Shown here: piece after piece, positions 19,529-29,346 of the stretch
How the letters are laid out: every line of letters begins with the position of its first letter
Numbering within the stretch: position 1 is the stretch's first letter
Assembly: GCA_937942875.1 (NCBI GenBank)
Contig: CALEBT010000047.1
Location: 27,134 to 91,133 of the forward strand
DNA: 64,000 nt
Reading direction: 5' to 3'
DNA from: an uncultured Ignavibacterium sp.
GTDB lineage: Bacteria > Bacteroidota > Ignavibacteria > Ignavibacteriales > Ignavibacteriaceae
Notes under the pieces: model-generated
What the model was told of the DNA's origin: nothing
What the model saw: the letters and a program-made list of their open reading frames with translations, nothing else
Databases searched by the model: none
Translations under genes and position numbers: made by a program

Positions 19529-20399
19529 TTTAGTTACAGATTTAACTGCCAAAAGAGAACTTGGAAATAAACTCCTTTCAGGAATAAGAAACCTTCCGCC
19601 AGTTCCTTTCTTAATGTTAGAAGTATCCAAAATGCTTGAAAATCCACGCGTAGGTGCATCAGATTTAAGTAAAGTGGTAAGTAAAGATCAGGCAATGGTT
19701 GCAAAAATATTAACAGTAGCAAATTCGCCTCTTTATGGTTTACCAAGAAGAGTTTCGACTTTGGAGTTTGCAATTGTTATACTTGGTTTTGACCAGATAA
19801 AAAATATAATCGTTGCTTTTTCTATGATGGATGCTTTCAGAACAATTGATGAACGCAACTGGAATAAGAGAGCTTATTGGTTCCATTCAATTATGACTGC
19901 GGTTGCAGCAAAAAGAATAGCTGATGACCTTGGTTACAGAAAATCAGGGGAAGCTTTTACCGTTGGTTTACTTCACGATTTAGGTATAACTGTAATTCAT
20001 AAATACTTTAATAATAAATTCCACGAGATTGTTGCTCTTGTGGAGAATCAGAAAATGAGCTACTTATCTGCAGAAGAAAAAGTGATGAAGTTATCTCATC
20101 AGGAAATTGGAAAATTTCTTATTGAGAAATGGAATTTACCTGAAAGTATCGGAGATGGAATTTTATATCATCATACTCCTTCATTAGCAACGGACAACAG
20201 GGAATTAGCTGCTATTGTTCATCTCGCTGATTGTATGACTCAAAGATTTTTAATCGGAGATTTTGAATGGGATGAAAATTTAATGCTGGATATTGGAGTG
20301 ATAAACATTCTTAATCTCGGAGATTTACAATACCTGGAAAATTTTATAGATAGTTACAAAGATCTTTTTCAGGCACAATTTGATTCACTTATTTTTTAG
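19521..20399 (+). CDS. HDOD domain protein 1
   Basis: SKVVSKDQAMVAKILTVANSPLYGLPRRVSTLEFAIVILGF plus GLLHDLG; HDOD-type. Confidence 0.88.
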   Translation: MNDLVTDLTAKRELGNKLLSGIRNLPPVPFLMLEVSKMLENPRVGASDLSKVVSKDQAMVAKILTVANSPLYGLPRRVSTLEFAIVILGFDQIKNIIVAFSMMDAFRTIDERNWNKRAYWFHSIMTAVAAKRIADDLGYRKSGEAFTVGLLHDLGITVIHKYFNNKFHEIVALVENQKMSYLSAEEKVMKLSHQEIGKFLIEKWNLPESIGDGILYHHTPSLATDNRELAAIVHLADCMTQRFLIGDFEWDENLMLDIGVINILNLGDLQYLENFIDSYKDLFQAQFDSLIF

Positions 20400-20407
20400 G
20401 GATATAT

Positions 20408-21292
20408 ATGTTAAATACAGAACTTACATTACAGCAAAAAAGAGAAAGAACACTTAAAATCATTAACAATGTTTTTAACTTAAATGTGATTCCAAAAGTT
20501 GTATTTGAGTTAATAAAAGCTTTGGATAATCCGAGAACTAATGCAATGGAATTAAATAAGCTTGTAAGTCACGATCAGGCCTTGATAACTAAAATCTTAA
20601 CTGTTGCAAATTCTCCGATGTATGGTTTGCAGAGAAAAGTAACCACCATTGACTTTGCAATTTTGGTAATTGGATTTAAGGAATTAAAAAACATTGTCGC
20701 TGCTATCTCTATTTCAGATGCCTTAAGAAATAAAACTGATAAATATTTATCTCAAAAAGACTTTTTGTTGCATTGCTATCTTGTAGGATCTGCAGCAAAA
20801 AAAATCGCTAAAGATATTGGGCTTCAAAACAGTGGTGAAGCATTTATATGTGGATTTTTGCACGATATCGGACTTTCAATCATTCACAGATATATGCACT
20901 CAAGTTTTGTAAGGGTTGTTGACCTGATCCAAACACAAAGACTAACTCTCAGAGAAGCTGAATTAGAAGTCAATGGAATTACTCACGAAGAAGTTGGAAG
21001 TATTCTCTTAGAAAAATGGAATTTCCCAAACGAAATCTCTGAGCCGATTCTGTATCATCATTATCCATCTCAATCTCAGTCAAGTCCTACAATGTCTTCA
21101 ATTATAAACTTAGCAGATTTTATGACGGAGTCATTGAAAATTGGTGAATTATACATTGACAGAGGTGTAAGATTAGATGAATTGACTTTAAGCAAATTTA
21201 AGTTCGACAAAGAACTTGATGCAGAAAAATTCTCAAGTAATTACAAAGATTTATTCTGGGAACAAATGGATTTCGTGAGGTTTTTAAGTTGA
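20408..21292 (+). CDS. HDOD domain protein 2 (tandem paralog)
   Basis: NKLVSHDQALITKILTVANSPMYGLQRKVTTIDFAILVIGF plus GFLHDIG; collinear with the preceding ORF. Confidence 0.88.
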   Translation: MLNTELTLQQKRERTLKIINNVFNLNVIPKVVFELIKALDNPRTNAMELNKLVSHDQALITKILTVANSPMYGLQRKVTTIDFAILVIGFKELKNIVAAISISDALRNKTDKYLSQKDFLLHCYLVGSAAKKIAKDIGLQNSGEAFICGFLHDIGLSIIHRYMHSSFVRVVDLIQTQRLTLREAELEVNGITHEEVGSILLEKWNFPNEISEPILYHHYPSQSQSSPTMSSIINLADFMTESLKIGELYIDRGVRLDELTLSKFKFDKELDAEKFSSNYKDLFWEQMDFVRFLS

Positions 21293-22575
21293 GAGTAATT
21301 AAACAAAATAAAAAGCAATATTATCCTTTTACTCTTTCATTACCGATTTTAGATCGTGATGAATTAGTAAAACAAACTGGCAAAACTCTTAAGGATAATG
21401 CGAAGAATATGTTTTCCGATGATTACAACACAGTTATTTCCTTAGAAAATATTTTAAACTATTCGGAAAAAATTCTTTCGCTTAAAAATTCTTTCGACGT
21501 TTTAAAGGAATTTAATAACTCAGTTGCATCATTAAAGTATTTCTTTTCTCCGGAAATATTTATCCTAAATGAAAAAACTTCAAATTTATTAGCTATAAAT
21601 TCTAACTGCGATCCCGTTATTTCGCTGTTTATAAAGAAAAGTGTAAATAGTGGAATAATTGAATGGATAGCAGAATCAAAACAACCACAAATAATTCTTA
21701 ATGAAATTGACTCAGGTTATGAAAACTGCTTAATTATTCCTTTATATAGTCAGTCAAAGTTTAAAGCTGTTTTCTTTTCTTATACAAGATTATCTCAGAA
21801 TGATGTGAACCGAAAAGAAGTAAGATATCTTCTTGCAATGCTAAATTTTACTTTTCAGAGAATACAAAATGATCTTAATAGATTAGAATTAAATAACGCA
21901 TATTCGCATTTACAAACACTCCAATCAAAATTAGAAAATGATTTCAGATTTGCTGCTCTGGGTGAACTTACATATAGAAGTTTGGAAGAAATTGCCTCGC
22001 CGATTCAGGTAATTTTAACTTACACCGACTTAATTAGACAAGAGATTCCAAACTCACAGGATGCAAATCTGGATATTATTAAAAATAAAATTTACGATAT
22101 CAAACAAATTCTGGATAGATTGGTAAAATTTATAAATCTTAACAACTCAAACCCGAAAATCAGTCCTTGTTCGGTAAATGAAAGCATAATTGAGTTTAAT
22201 AAATTAATTGAACCAGCTCTTCTCGCTGAAAACTGCGAAATGGTTCTTGATCTTGAAGAAAATATTCCGTCTGTACTTAGTTGTACAAACTACCTAAATC
22301 AAATTCTGATAAATGGATTTAGTTTGATAAATCCTCTTACAGAAAATAATGGAGGAATAATAATTCAGTCCAGATATTCAAAACAAAGTATTACTGTCAA
22401 AATGATTTTCACAAAATCAATTGATATTGATGATATAAAAGAAAATCAAATCGGCATAAATATTCTGAAATCACTGATGGAAAAACACGAAGGAGAATTT
22501 CTTATTGACTCAAAAAATTCTTCAGGCAGTACTTTAATATTTTCTTTCCCATTGATAAGAAAGGTCAGAGCATGA
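21289..22575 (+). CDS. Histidine kinase-like protein with GAF-like region and degenerate kinase core
   Basis: FAALGELTYRSLEEIASPIQVILTYTDLIRQ aligns with a DHp H-box but lacks His; C-terminal region ends GGIIIQSRY...GINILKSLMEKHEGEFLIDSKNSSGSTLIFSFPL as in HATPase_c, without canonical N/G boxes. Confidence 0.7.
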   Translation: MRVIKQNKKQYYPFTLSLPILDRDELVKQTGKTLKDNAKNMFSDDYNTVISLENILNYSEKILSLKNSFDVLKEFNNSVASLKYFFSPEIFILNEKTSNLLAINSNCDPVISLFIKKSVNSGIIEWIAESKQPQIILNEIDSGYENCLIIPLYSQSKFKAVFFSYTRLSQNDVNRKEVRYLLAMLNFTFQRIQNDLNRLELNNAYSHLQTLQSKLENDFRFAALGELTYRSLEEIASPIQVILTYTDLIRQEIPNSQDANLDIIKNKIYDIKQILDRLVKFINLNNSNPKISPCSVNESIIEFNKLIEPALLAENCEMVLDLEENIPSVLSCTNYLNQILINGFSLINPLTENNGGIIIQSRYSKQSITVKMIFTKSIDIDDIKENQIGINILKSLMEKHEGEFLIDSKNSSGSTLIFSFPLIRKVRA

Positions 22576-22871
22576 TTGATATTATTTTAATTATTATCGG
22601 TTCTCTGTCAATGCTATTAGCAATAATAGGTTCGGTTTATCTCAACAAATCAAATTCTGAATTATCAGAAAAGGAAGTAAAAGCAATTCAGATGTTGCGG
22701 GAGGAAAAGTTATTATCAAATAGGAAATCTTTCAGAAAGAAAAAATCTTTCCCCTCAAACATTGGATGTTTAAATAATCAGGATCAGAATTTCATTTGTA
22801 AGACTGCCAGGGAAAAGAAATTATCAGTCGGAGAATTATTACTGGCAGCCAGAATTAATTCTTTAAAGTAA
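22572..22871 (+). CDS. Small N-terminally membrane-anchored protein of unknown function
   Basis: 99 aa, single N-terminal TM, overlaps the preceding stop codon; within the flagellar operon. Confidence 0.55.
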   Translation: MIDIILIIIGSLSMLLAIIGSVYLNKSNSELSEKEVKAIQMLREEKLLSNRKSFRKKKSFPSNIGCLNNQDQNFICKTAREKKLSVGELLLAARINSLK

Positions 22872-22880
22872 GGTAGAAAA

Positions 22881-23588
22881 ATGATAAAAGGTATCTATCA
22901 GGCAGCAAGAAGTTTGAATAATCATACCAGAAATCTTGAAAGAATTTCAAATAATCTTGCAAACATTAATACAGTCGGATTTAAAAGAGAAGGAATGTTC
23001 GTTGAAGTTCTTAATCAGTATGGAAACTCAGAAATAAGAACTCCAATTGATTTAAGACAAGGTAACCTATCCCAAACAGGAAATCCACTGAATCTTGCAA
23101 TTGCTGGTGAAGGATATTTTGTTTGTCAATCAAATGAGCAATATGAATTAACAAGAAATGGTAGTTTTCTGATTTCTGATGATGGATTCCTGATTGATCA
23201 GGCAGGGCGAAGAGTTTTAGGAAAAAATGGAGAAATCAATCTGCTCAATTATACTATAAATAAGGATCAAGCTCTTACTATAAATGAAAATGGTGAAATA
23301 AGAATAGGTGAAGAAATTGTTGATACACTATTGATTGCCCGAAATGATGAAAAACTAAATCAATTAGGAAATATGGGTTTGAAATATGATGATTTATCAG
23401 AGATACAGACCGATAATTCAGAAAATGGGTACAGAATTATGCAAGGTTATCTGGAAGAATCAAACGTTAATCCTATCGAAGAAATGGAACTTATGATAAG
23501 AATTTCTAAAGATTATGAAGCTTCTTACAGGATCGTTCAATCGTTGGATGATTCAATTCAAAAAGCAAATGAAATTGGAAAAGTTTAG
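22881..23588 (+). CDS. flgF: Flagellar basal-body rod protein FlgF
   Basis: IYQAARSLNNHTRNLERISNNLANINTVGFKREG; C-terminal LEESNVNPIEEMELMIRISKDYEASYRIVQSLDDSIQKA. Confidence 0.9.
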   Translation: MIKGIYQAARSLNNHTRNLERISNNLANINTVGFKREGMFVEVLNQYGNSEIRTPIDLRQGNLSQTGNPLNLAIAGEGYFVCQSNEQYELTRNGSFLISDDGFLIDQAGRRVLGKNGEINLLNYTINKDQALTINENGEIRIGEEIVDTLLIARNDEKLNQLGNMGLKYDDLSEIQTDNSENGYRIMQGYLEESNVNPIEEMELMIRISKDYEASYRIVQSLDDSIQKANEIGKV

Positions 23589-23598
23589 GAGTAAAATT

Positions 23599-24399
23599 AT
23601 GAGTACAAGAGCCTTAAGAACAGCAGCCTCAGGTATGTACGCACAGCAATTAAATATTGAAGTAATTGCTAATAACATTGCCAATATGAACACCACAGGC
23701 TTTAAGCGTAATAAACCTGAATTTCAGGATCTTATGTATCAGCGTGTTTCGGTTAATCCGATAAATTCATCCGCTCCCGGAATAAGAGAAGTAGGAACTG
23801 AAAATGTAAGTATTGGAAATGGTGTAAAACCTAGTTCATCTCAGAAAATATTTGAACAGGGAAGTTTAGTCCAGACAAATAACTTATTTGATATTGCCAT
23901 TAATGGTGAAGGTTTCTTCCAGGTGAGAAGACCTGATGGAACTTTTGCATATACAAGAGATGGTTCGTTTAAGCTTAATGCTGACGGTGTTCTTGTTAAC
24001 AGCAGTGGATTAGCTCTCTATCCTGATATTCAATTAACTGATGGAGCAATTGGGTTAAACATCTCTCCTGATGGAGTTATTGATATTATTCAGGGTGATG
24101 GTTCCAGTATTGGAACTGTAAATATTCAGTTGGTAAAATTTGTTAATCCTGCTGGATTAAACCCAATAGGAAATAATTTATATACTGAAACCGCGGCTAG
24201 TGGTGCTCCGATTTTCGGAAATCCCGGAACAGATGGTTTTGGAGAAATCCAACAAGGATATCTTGAGTCTTCTAATGTTGATGTGGTAGAGGAAATGATT
24301 AGTATGATTACAGCTCAGCGTGCTTATGAAATAAATAGTAAGACAGTTAAAACAGTAGAAGAAATGATGACAATGGCTAATAATTTAAAACGTGGTTAA
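23599..24399 (+). CDS. flgG: Flagellar distal rod protein FlgG
   Basis: MSTRALRTAASGMYAQQLNIEVIANNIANMNTTGFKRNKPEFQDLMYQ. Start set at ATG 23599. Confidence 0.97.
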   Translation: MSTRALRTAASGMYAQQLNIEVIANNIANMNTTGFKRNKPEFQDLMYQRVSVNPINSSAPGIREVGTENVSIGNGVKPSSSQKIFEQGSLVQTNNLFDIAINGEGFFQVRRPDGTFAYTRDGSFKLNADGVLVNSSGLALYPDIQLTDGAIGLNISPDGVIDIIQGDGSSIGTVNIQLVKFVNPAGLNPIGNNLYTETAASGAPIFGNPGTDGFGEIQQGYLESSNVDVVEEMISMITAQRAYEINSKTVKTVEEMMTMANNLKRG

Positions 24400-24403
24400 T
24401 TAA

Positions 24404-25042
24404 ATGATAATTCTTTTATTAACGCTAATTTTTAATACTTTCATATTCTCACAGAATAATGAAGATCAGATTCAGAAATATCTGAATTCGCATTTTTCTG
24501 GGTATGATAAAGTTGAGTATCAGTTGATTAGTAAAATGAATATTAACGATATCAAAATTGATGCTTCCAGAACTCTTATTCAAAAATCTGATATAGTCTA
24601 TTTGCCTGTGATAATAAAAGATGATAGAAATAGTAATTCGGTTATTCGCCTGAAGATAAAATTATTAAAAAATGTTTTGACTGCTAAAACAGATATACCA
24701 TTTAATAAATCATTAGGTGAAAATGACTTTAATTATCAGTTGAAAGATGTAACTAAGCTCAGAGGAACTTTGGTAGATAAAGAAATAGAATTAACTAATT
24801 ATAAAACCAAATTCAGCTTAAGAAAAGATGATGTTCTGGTTTTGGAAAGTATTGAAGAAATACCGGCAGTAAAGTCTGGAGAAAAATTGGTGTTAGAAGT
24901 TCAGAAAGGCTCTGTAAAAATTACTTATGAATGTGTTGCCAGACAGAATGGAAGAATTGGAGAAATTATTGATGTTCTGGCTGCAAATAATGAACTAATA
25001 AAAGCAAAAGTAATAAGTTCACAAAAAGTATTAGTCGAGTAG
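24404..25042 (+). CDS. flgA: Flagellar P-ring formation chaperone FlgA
   Basis: SAF-like C-terminal region (VKSGEKLVLEVQKGSVKITYECVARQNGRIGEIIDVLAANNELIKAKVISSQKVLVE); between flgG and flgH. Confidence 0.85.
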   Translation: MIILLLTLIFNTFIFSQNNEDQIQKYLNSHFSGYDKVEYQLISKMNINDIKIDASRTLIQKSDIVYLPVIIKDDRNSNSVIRLKIKLLKNVLTAKTDIPFNKSLGENDFNYQLKDVTKLRGTLVDKEIELTNYKTKFSLRKDDVLVLESIEEIPAVKSGEKLVLEVQKGSVKITYECVARQNGRIGEIIDVLAANNELIKAKVISSQKVLVE

Positions 25043-25045
25043 ATT

Positions 25046-25615
25046 ATGAAAAAAGTATTTTTAATCATTGCAATATTATCAATATCAATCTGGTCACAGG
25101 AAATGAGGAAAAATGCTAATTATTCTCTCTTTTCAGACCAGAAAGCAACAAGGGTTGGAGATGCAATTACAATAATTGTTGTGGAATCTTCTATTGCAAC
25201 AAATAATGCAGAAACAAAAAGCGGCAGGCAAACAGATATGTCGCTTAATTTCTCAGGTTCACTAAAAGGAACACCAATTCCCGGTGGTGACGCAAGCGTT
25301 GGAAATGGAAATGACTTCAAAGGCTCTGGTTCAACTAAGACTTCTGGTGTAATTCAAACTAAGATAAGTGCAACGATTGATTCTGTATTAGCTAATGGTA
25401 ATCTACTAATAAGCGGAAGTAAAAAAATTGTAATCAACGATGAAGAACAGTTGATATCAATAAGAGGAATCGTGCGAACTTCAGATGTTCGCTCAGACAA
25501 TTCAGTTCTTTCATATAATATTTCAAATGCAGAAATCACTTTTGAAGGTAGTGGAATTGTCAGCGGAGCTCAAACTCCGGGCTTATTAACCCGCTTTTTT
25601 AGATTTTTATTCTAG
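25046..25615 (+). CDS. flgH: Flagellar L-ring protein FlgH
   Basis: GDAITIIVVESSIATNNAETKSGRQTDMSLN...NGNLLISGSKKIVINDEEQLISIRGIVRTSDV. Confidence 0.94.
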   Translation: MKKVFLIIAILSISIWSQEMRKNANYSLFSDQKATRVGDAITIIVVESSIATNNAETKSGRQTDMSLNFSGSLKGTPIPGGDASVGNGNDFKGSGSTKTSGVIQTKISATIDSVLANGNLLISGSKKIVINDEEQLISIRGIVRTSDVRSDNSVLSYNISNAEITFEGSGIVSGAQTPGLLTRFFRFLF

Positions 25616-25623
25616 GTGTCAAA

Positions 25624-26718
25624 ATGAAAAAAATATTTTTAACACTGGTAATTGTTTTTGGTCTTAGCAATCTCAGTTTTTCGCAAAGAATAAAAGACAT
25701 TGCTTACTTGAATAGTGAGCATACTGAACAGGTAATTGGTTATGGAATTGTAGTCGGATTAGCCGGGACAGGTGATAGTTATAGAACGCAGTTTACAATG
25801 CAATCAATCACCAGTATGTTAAAACGATTTGGTATTACTGTCCCACAAACTGATGTAAGAACAAGAAATGTTGCTGCTGTTATGGTTACTGCAAATCTGC
25901 AGCACAACTTTAAGCCAGGTTTCAAATTTGATGTAATAGTTTCTTCTTTAGGAGACGCATCAAGTTTGTTAGGTGGAACATTACTAATGACTCCACTTTC
26001 AGCAATGGATGGAGAAGTTTACGCTTTTGCTCAAGGGCCTATTTCAATAGGTGGATATGACTTTAATACCTATACGGGAAACAGAATAGCAAAAAATCAC
26101 GCATTGACTGGAAGAGTACCTTTGGGTGGTGTCCTTAAAAATGAAATTCCTCAAAATACTGTTACAAACAATCAACTTAGTTTATTCTTGAAGATGCCGG
26201 ATATAACAACATCCAATAATATTATGAAAACAATCAATACACGATTTGGTGATAATATAGCTACTGCTGTTGATGCATCTGAAATTAAGGTCAGAGTTCC
26301 CGGAGATAGGAGTAATGATGTAATTGGATTTTTGTCTGAATTGGAATCTCTGCCGGTTGAGACTGACTATGTTGCCAAAGTTATTCTTAATGAAAGAACT
26401 GGTACAATTGTCTCAGGTAATAATGTTCAGATTAAACCAGTAAGTATTACTCACGGCAGTTTGAATATAACAATAAGAAATTATCCAATTGTTTCTCAAC
26501 CGGGAGCATTCTCCAGTGGAACAACTGCAATCGTAAATAATGCTATTCCTTATGTAAGTCAGGATTCAACCAATTCTGTAGCAATTCAGGGAGCAACGAA
26601 TGTTCAGGAAGTTGCTGCAGCACTTAATTCGCTTAAAGTTTCTCCAAAAGATATAATTGCAATATTCCAGGCACTTAAAGAAGCTGGTGCTCTGGTAGCT
26701 GAACTAGTAATTATGTGA
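25624..26718 (+). CDS. flgI: Flagellar P-ring protein FlgI
   Basis: RIKDIAYLNSEHTEQVIGYGIVVGLAGTGDS...FKFDVIVSSLGDASSLLGGTLLMTPL. Confidence 0.97.
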   Translation: MKKIFLTLVIVFGLSNLSFSQRIKDIAYLNSEHTEQVIGYGIVVGLAGTGDSYRTQFTMQSITSMLKRFGITVPQTDVRTRNVAAVMVTANLQHNFKPGFKFDVIVSSLGDASSLLGGTLLMTPLSAMDGEVYAFAQGPISIGGYDFNTYTGNRIAKNHALTGRVPLGGVLKNEIPQNTVTNNQLSLFLKMPDITTSNNIMKTINTRFGDNIATAVDASEIKVRVPGDRSNDVIGFLSELESLPVETDYVAKVILNERTGTIVSGNNVQIKPVSITHGSLNITIRNYPIVSQPGAFSSGTTAIVNNAIPYVSQDSTNSVAIQGATNVQEVAAALNSLKVSPKDIIAIFQALKEAGALVAELVIM

Positions 26719-27539
26719 TTATTATGAACGGAATTGAATTAAAAATATCTAATCCTCAAAAACACTTTACTGAAGTAAGTGTTAACTCAGTTAAAACTGA
26801 AGCCGAAAAGAAAAAATTAGCTGAAGCTTCAAAACAATTTGAGAGTTTACTTACTTCTATGATGCTTAAAAGTATGAGTCAGACAACAGAAGGTATGTTC
26901 GGAAGTGAGGGTTACGGCGGGGATTCTTTTGAATCAATCTTCCAGTTTGAAATAGCAAACAAAATGGCTGAAGGCAAAGGATTGGGTATTGCAAATATGA
27001 TTTACAAAAAACTAACTGGTGAAGATTTGCCTAATGATTTGAGCTTGCGAGAGATTAGAATAAGACCAACAAGTCAAAGATTTAACTTTAAAGATCAGAT
27101 CTCTGATATGAATGCCATTGCACCGAGTAATGAATCAATTAACCGAATTAGAAGATTTGAATCAATAATTGAAGATGCTGCAAACAGATTTGGGGTTAAT
27201 AAAAATTTAATAAAATCAGTAATACTTGCTGAATCTGCGGGTAAAGAGGATGCTTTATCCTCGGCAAATGCTAAAGGACTAATGCAGATTATTGATTCAA
27301 CAGCAGAGTATTTAGGTGTCAGAAATGTTTGGAACCCTAAAGAAAATATTTTGGGTGGAACAAAATATCTCGCAGAATTACTTCAGAAATATAATGGAAA
27401 TCTTAAATTAGCATTAGCCGGTTATAATGCCGGACCTGGAAATGTAGATAAATACAATGGTATTCCTCCTTTTTCAGAAACCAGAGCTTATGTAAGCAGA
27501 GTAATTGGTTACTTAAATCACTTTGAGAGAAATTTATGA
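26715..27539 (+). CDS. flgJ: FlgJ: rod-binding domain fused to a lytic transglycosylase (SLT) domain
   Basis: N-terminal EASKQFESLLTSMMLKSMSQTT; C-terminal SLT motifs VILAESAGKEDALSSANAKGLMQIIDSTAEYLGV...ALAGYNAGPGNVDKYNGIPPFSETRAYV. Confidence 0.92.
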   Translation: MIIMNGIELKISNPQKHFTEVSVNSVKTEAEKKKLAEASKQFESLLTSMMLKSMSQTTEGMFGSEGYGGDSFESIFQFEIANKMAEGKGLGIANMIYKKLTGEDLPNDLSLREIRIRPTSQRFNFKDQISDMNAIAPSNESINRIRRFESIIEDAANRFGVNKNLIKSVILAESAGKEDALSSANAKGLMQIIDSTAEYLGVRNVWNPKENILGGTKYLAELLQKYNGNLKLALAGYNAGPGNVDKYNGIPPFSETRAYVSRVIGYLNHFERNL

Positions 27540-27988
27540 GCTACAATAAATTAATTGATTTAATGAATGCACAAAAGAATAAGCTTACCGAGCTTCTTGA
27601 AAGTTTGAAACTTATGCAGCAGGCTATTGTAAATCAGGAATATGATAATTACCAGCAGACAATCGATATGCATCAGAAAATACTTTCTGATATCAGAAAT
27701 ATTGAAAAAGACAGAACAAAAATAGTTAAGTCTTTATTAGGTGTTAATCAGACTTACTCAAAAAGTAATCTTCCTGATTTAATTTTTAATACATTGAATA
27801 TAAAAGACAATAAGGAAAAACAGAGTTATTTAAATCTTAGAACTGAAATAGCTGAACTGATTAAAGATGTTACCAAATATAATTTTCAAAATATGTATTT
27901 AATTGAGCATTCAAGAAAATTTATTAAAGACCTTATTGTTACTCTGTATGGTTCTAAAAATCAAAGAATATTGGATAAAAAAGCATAA
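27536..27988 (+). CDS. flgN: FlgN-like flagellar export chaperone
   Basis: 150 aa helical protein directly before flgK, overlapping flgJ. Confidence 0.65.
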   Translation: MSYNKLIDLMNAQKNKLTELLESLKLMQQAIVNQEYDNYQQTIDMHQKILSDIRNIEKDRTKIVKSLLGVNQTYSKSNLPDLIFNTLNIKDNKEKQSYLNLRTEIAELIKDVTKYNFQNMYLIEHSRKFIKDLIVTLYGSKNQRILDKKA

Positions 27989-29346
27989 TGGCAATCACAA
28001 AAGTATTTGACATAGCAAATAGAAGTTTGGCAGTTTATCGCAGAGCGATGGACATCACAAGCCATAATATTGCTAATATCAATAATCCCAATTTCTCAAG
28101 GCAAAAAATAATCTTTGCTTCTGACTTTACTGATTTAAGTTCTGGAATTGTTTGGGGAAATGGTGTTAAAATCGGCGATGTTTTAAGATATCGTGATAAC
28201 TTTATTGAATCTCAATCTCGTATTATGAATGCTAAGTATAATGATAGTCGGAGACAAAGTGAATTGATTACAAATATTGAAAAATTTTTTTCCGAGCCAT
28301 CTGATTTAGGTCTGGGAAATATGATAGGTAAATTCTTTAATAGTTTCAGTGAACTTGCAGCTTCTCCTGCGTCCAATCCTTTAAGAACAAGTGTTTTGAA
28401 TGCTGCAACAAATCTATCATCTAAGATTAATACACTTAATAAGTCTCTTAATGATGTAAAAGATAATATTAAACTTGAATTTAACGATAAAGTAAAATCA
28501 ATAAATCATCTTTTAGTTCAAATTAATCAAATCAATAAGGATATTAAAAGTCAGCAAGTAAAAAAAATCTCCACAAATGACTTAATGGATCATCGTGATG
28601 GCTTACTAAAAGATTTGAGTAAATTAGTTAATATTAATGTTACTACTGCTTCAGACAATACAGTCAGTGTATCAATTGGTGGCTCTTTTGCAGTTGATTC
28701 ATATCACATTACAGAATTTGAAATGGTAGATGATAATGGCTATTTATCAATGAAGATGAAAGGTGGAACTAATTCAGTGATTTTAACCGACGGTGAAATG
28801 AATGCTTTATCTAGTGTTTATTCATCAAAAGTTACTTCTTATCAGCAAAAACTTGATAAGATTGTCAATACCATTGTAAACGAAGTAAATAAAATTCATA
28901 AAACCGGTTATTCAAAAACAACCCCACCCCAGACTGGACTCAATTTCTTTGAAGAATATAAGGATGGAGTTTTAAGAATAAATCAGTTATTGGTTAAAGA
29001 TCCTAATCTGATTGCTATTTCTTCCGATGGCACTTTAGGTAATGGTGATTTAGCTCTTAGAATAAGTGAGATTATTGATAAAAAACTTATCGATAATTCA
29101 ACTATTATGGAATATTATACGACTTTGATTAACGAAATAGGAAATGATGGTTTATTGAATAAAAATCTCTCTGAGGCAAATCAGCTCGTCCTTGATCAAC
29201 TTGAACAACAAAAGCAAATTAGTTCCGGGGTCTCTTTAGATGAAGAAATGACTAACGTTTTACAATTTCAGAGATCTTATGAAGCATCTGCAAAGTTGAT
29301 AAAAGTGTCTGATGAGTTACTTAGAACAATATTGGAGTTAGTATGA
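27988..29346 (+). CDS. flgK: Flagellar hook-associated protein FlgK
   Basis: FDIANRSLAVYRRAMDITSHNIANINNPNFSRQK...EEMTNVLQFQRSYEASAKLIKVSDELLRTILEL. Confidence 0.96.
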   Translation: MAITKVFDIANRSLAVYRRAMDITSHNIANINNPNFSRQKIIFASDFTDLSSGIVWGNGVKIGDVLRYRDNFIESQSRIMNAKYNDSRRQSELITNIEKFFSEPSDLGLGNMIGKFFNSFSELAASPASNPLRTSVLNAATNLSSKINTLNKSLNDVKDNIKLEFNDKVKSINHLLVQINQINKDIKSQQVKKISTNDLMDHRDGLLKDLSKLVNINVTTASDNTVSVSIGGSFAVDSYHITEFEMVDDNGYLSMKMKGGTNSVILTDGEMNALSSVYSSKVTSYQQKLDKIVNTIVNEVNKIHKTGYSKTTPPQTGLNFFEEYKDGVLRINQLLVKDPNLIAISSDGTLGNGDLALRISEIIDKKLIDNSTIMEYYTTLINEIGNDGLLNKNLSEANQLVLDQLEQQKQISSGVSLDEEMTNVLQFQRSYEASAKLIKVSDELLRTILELV

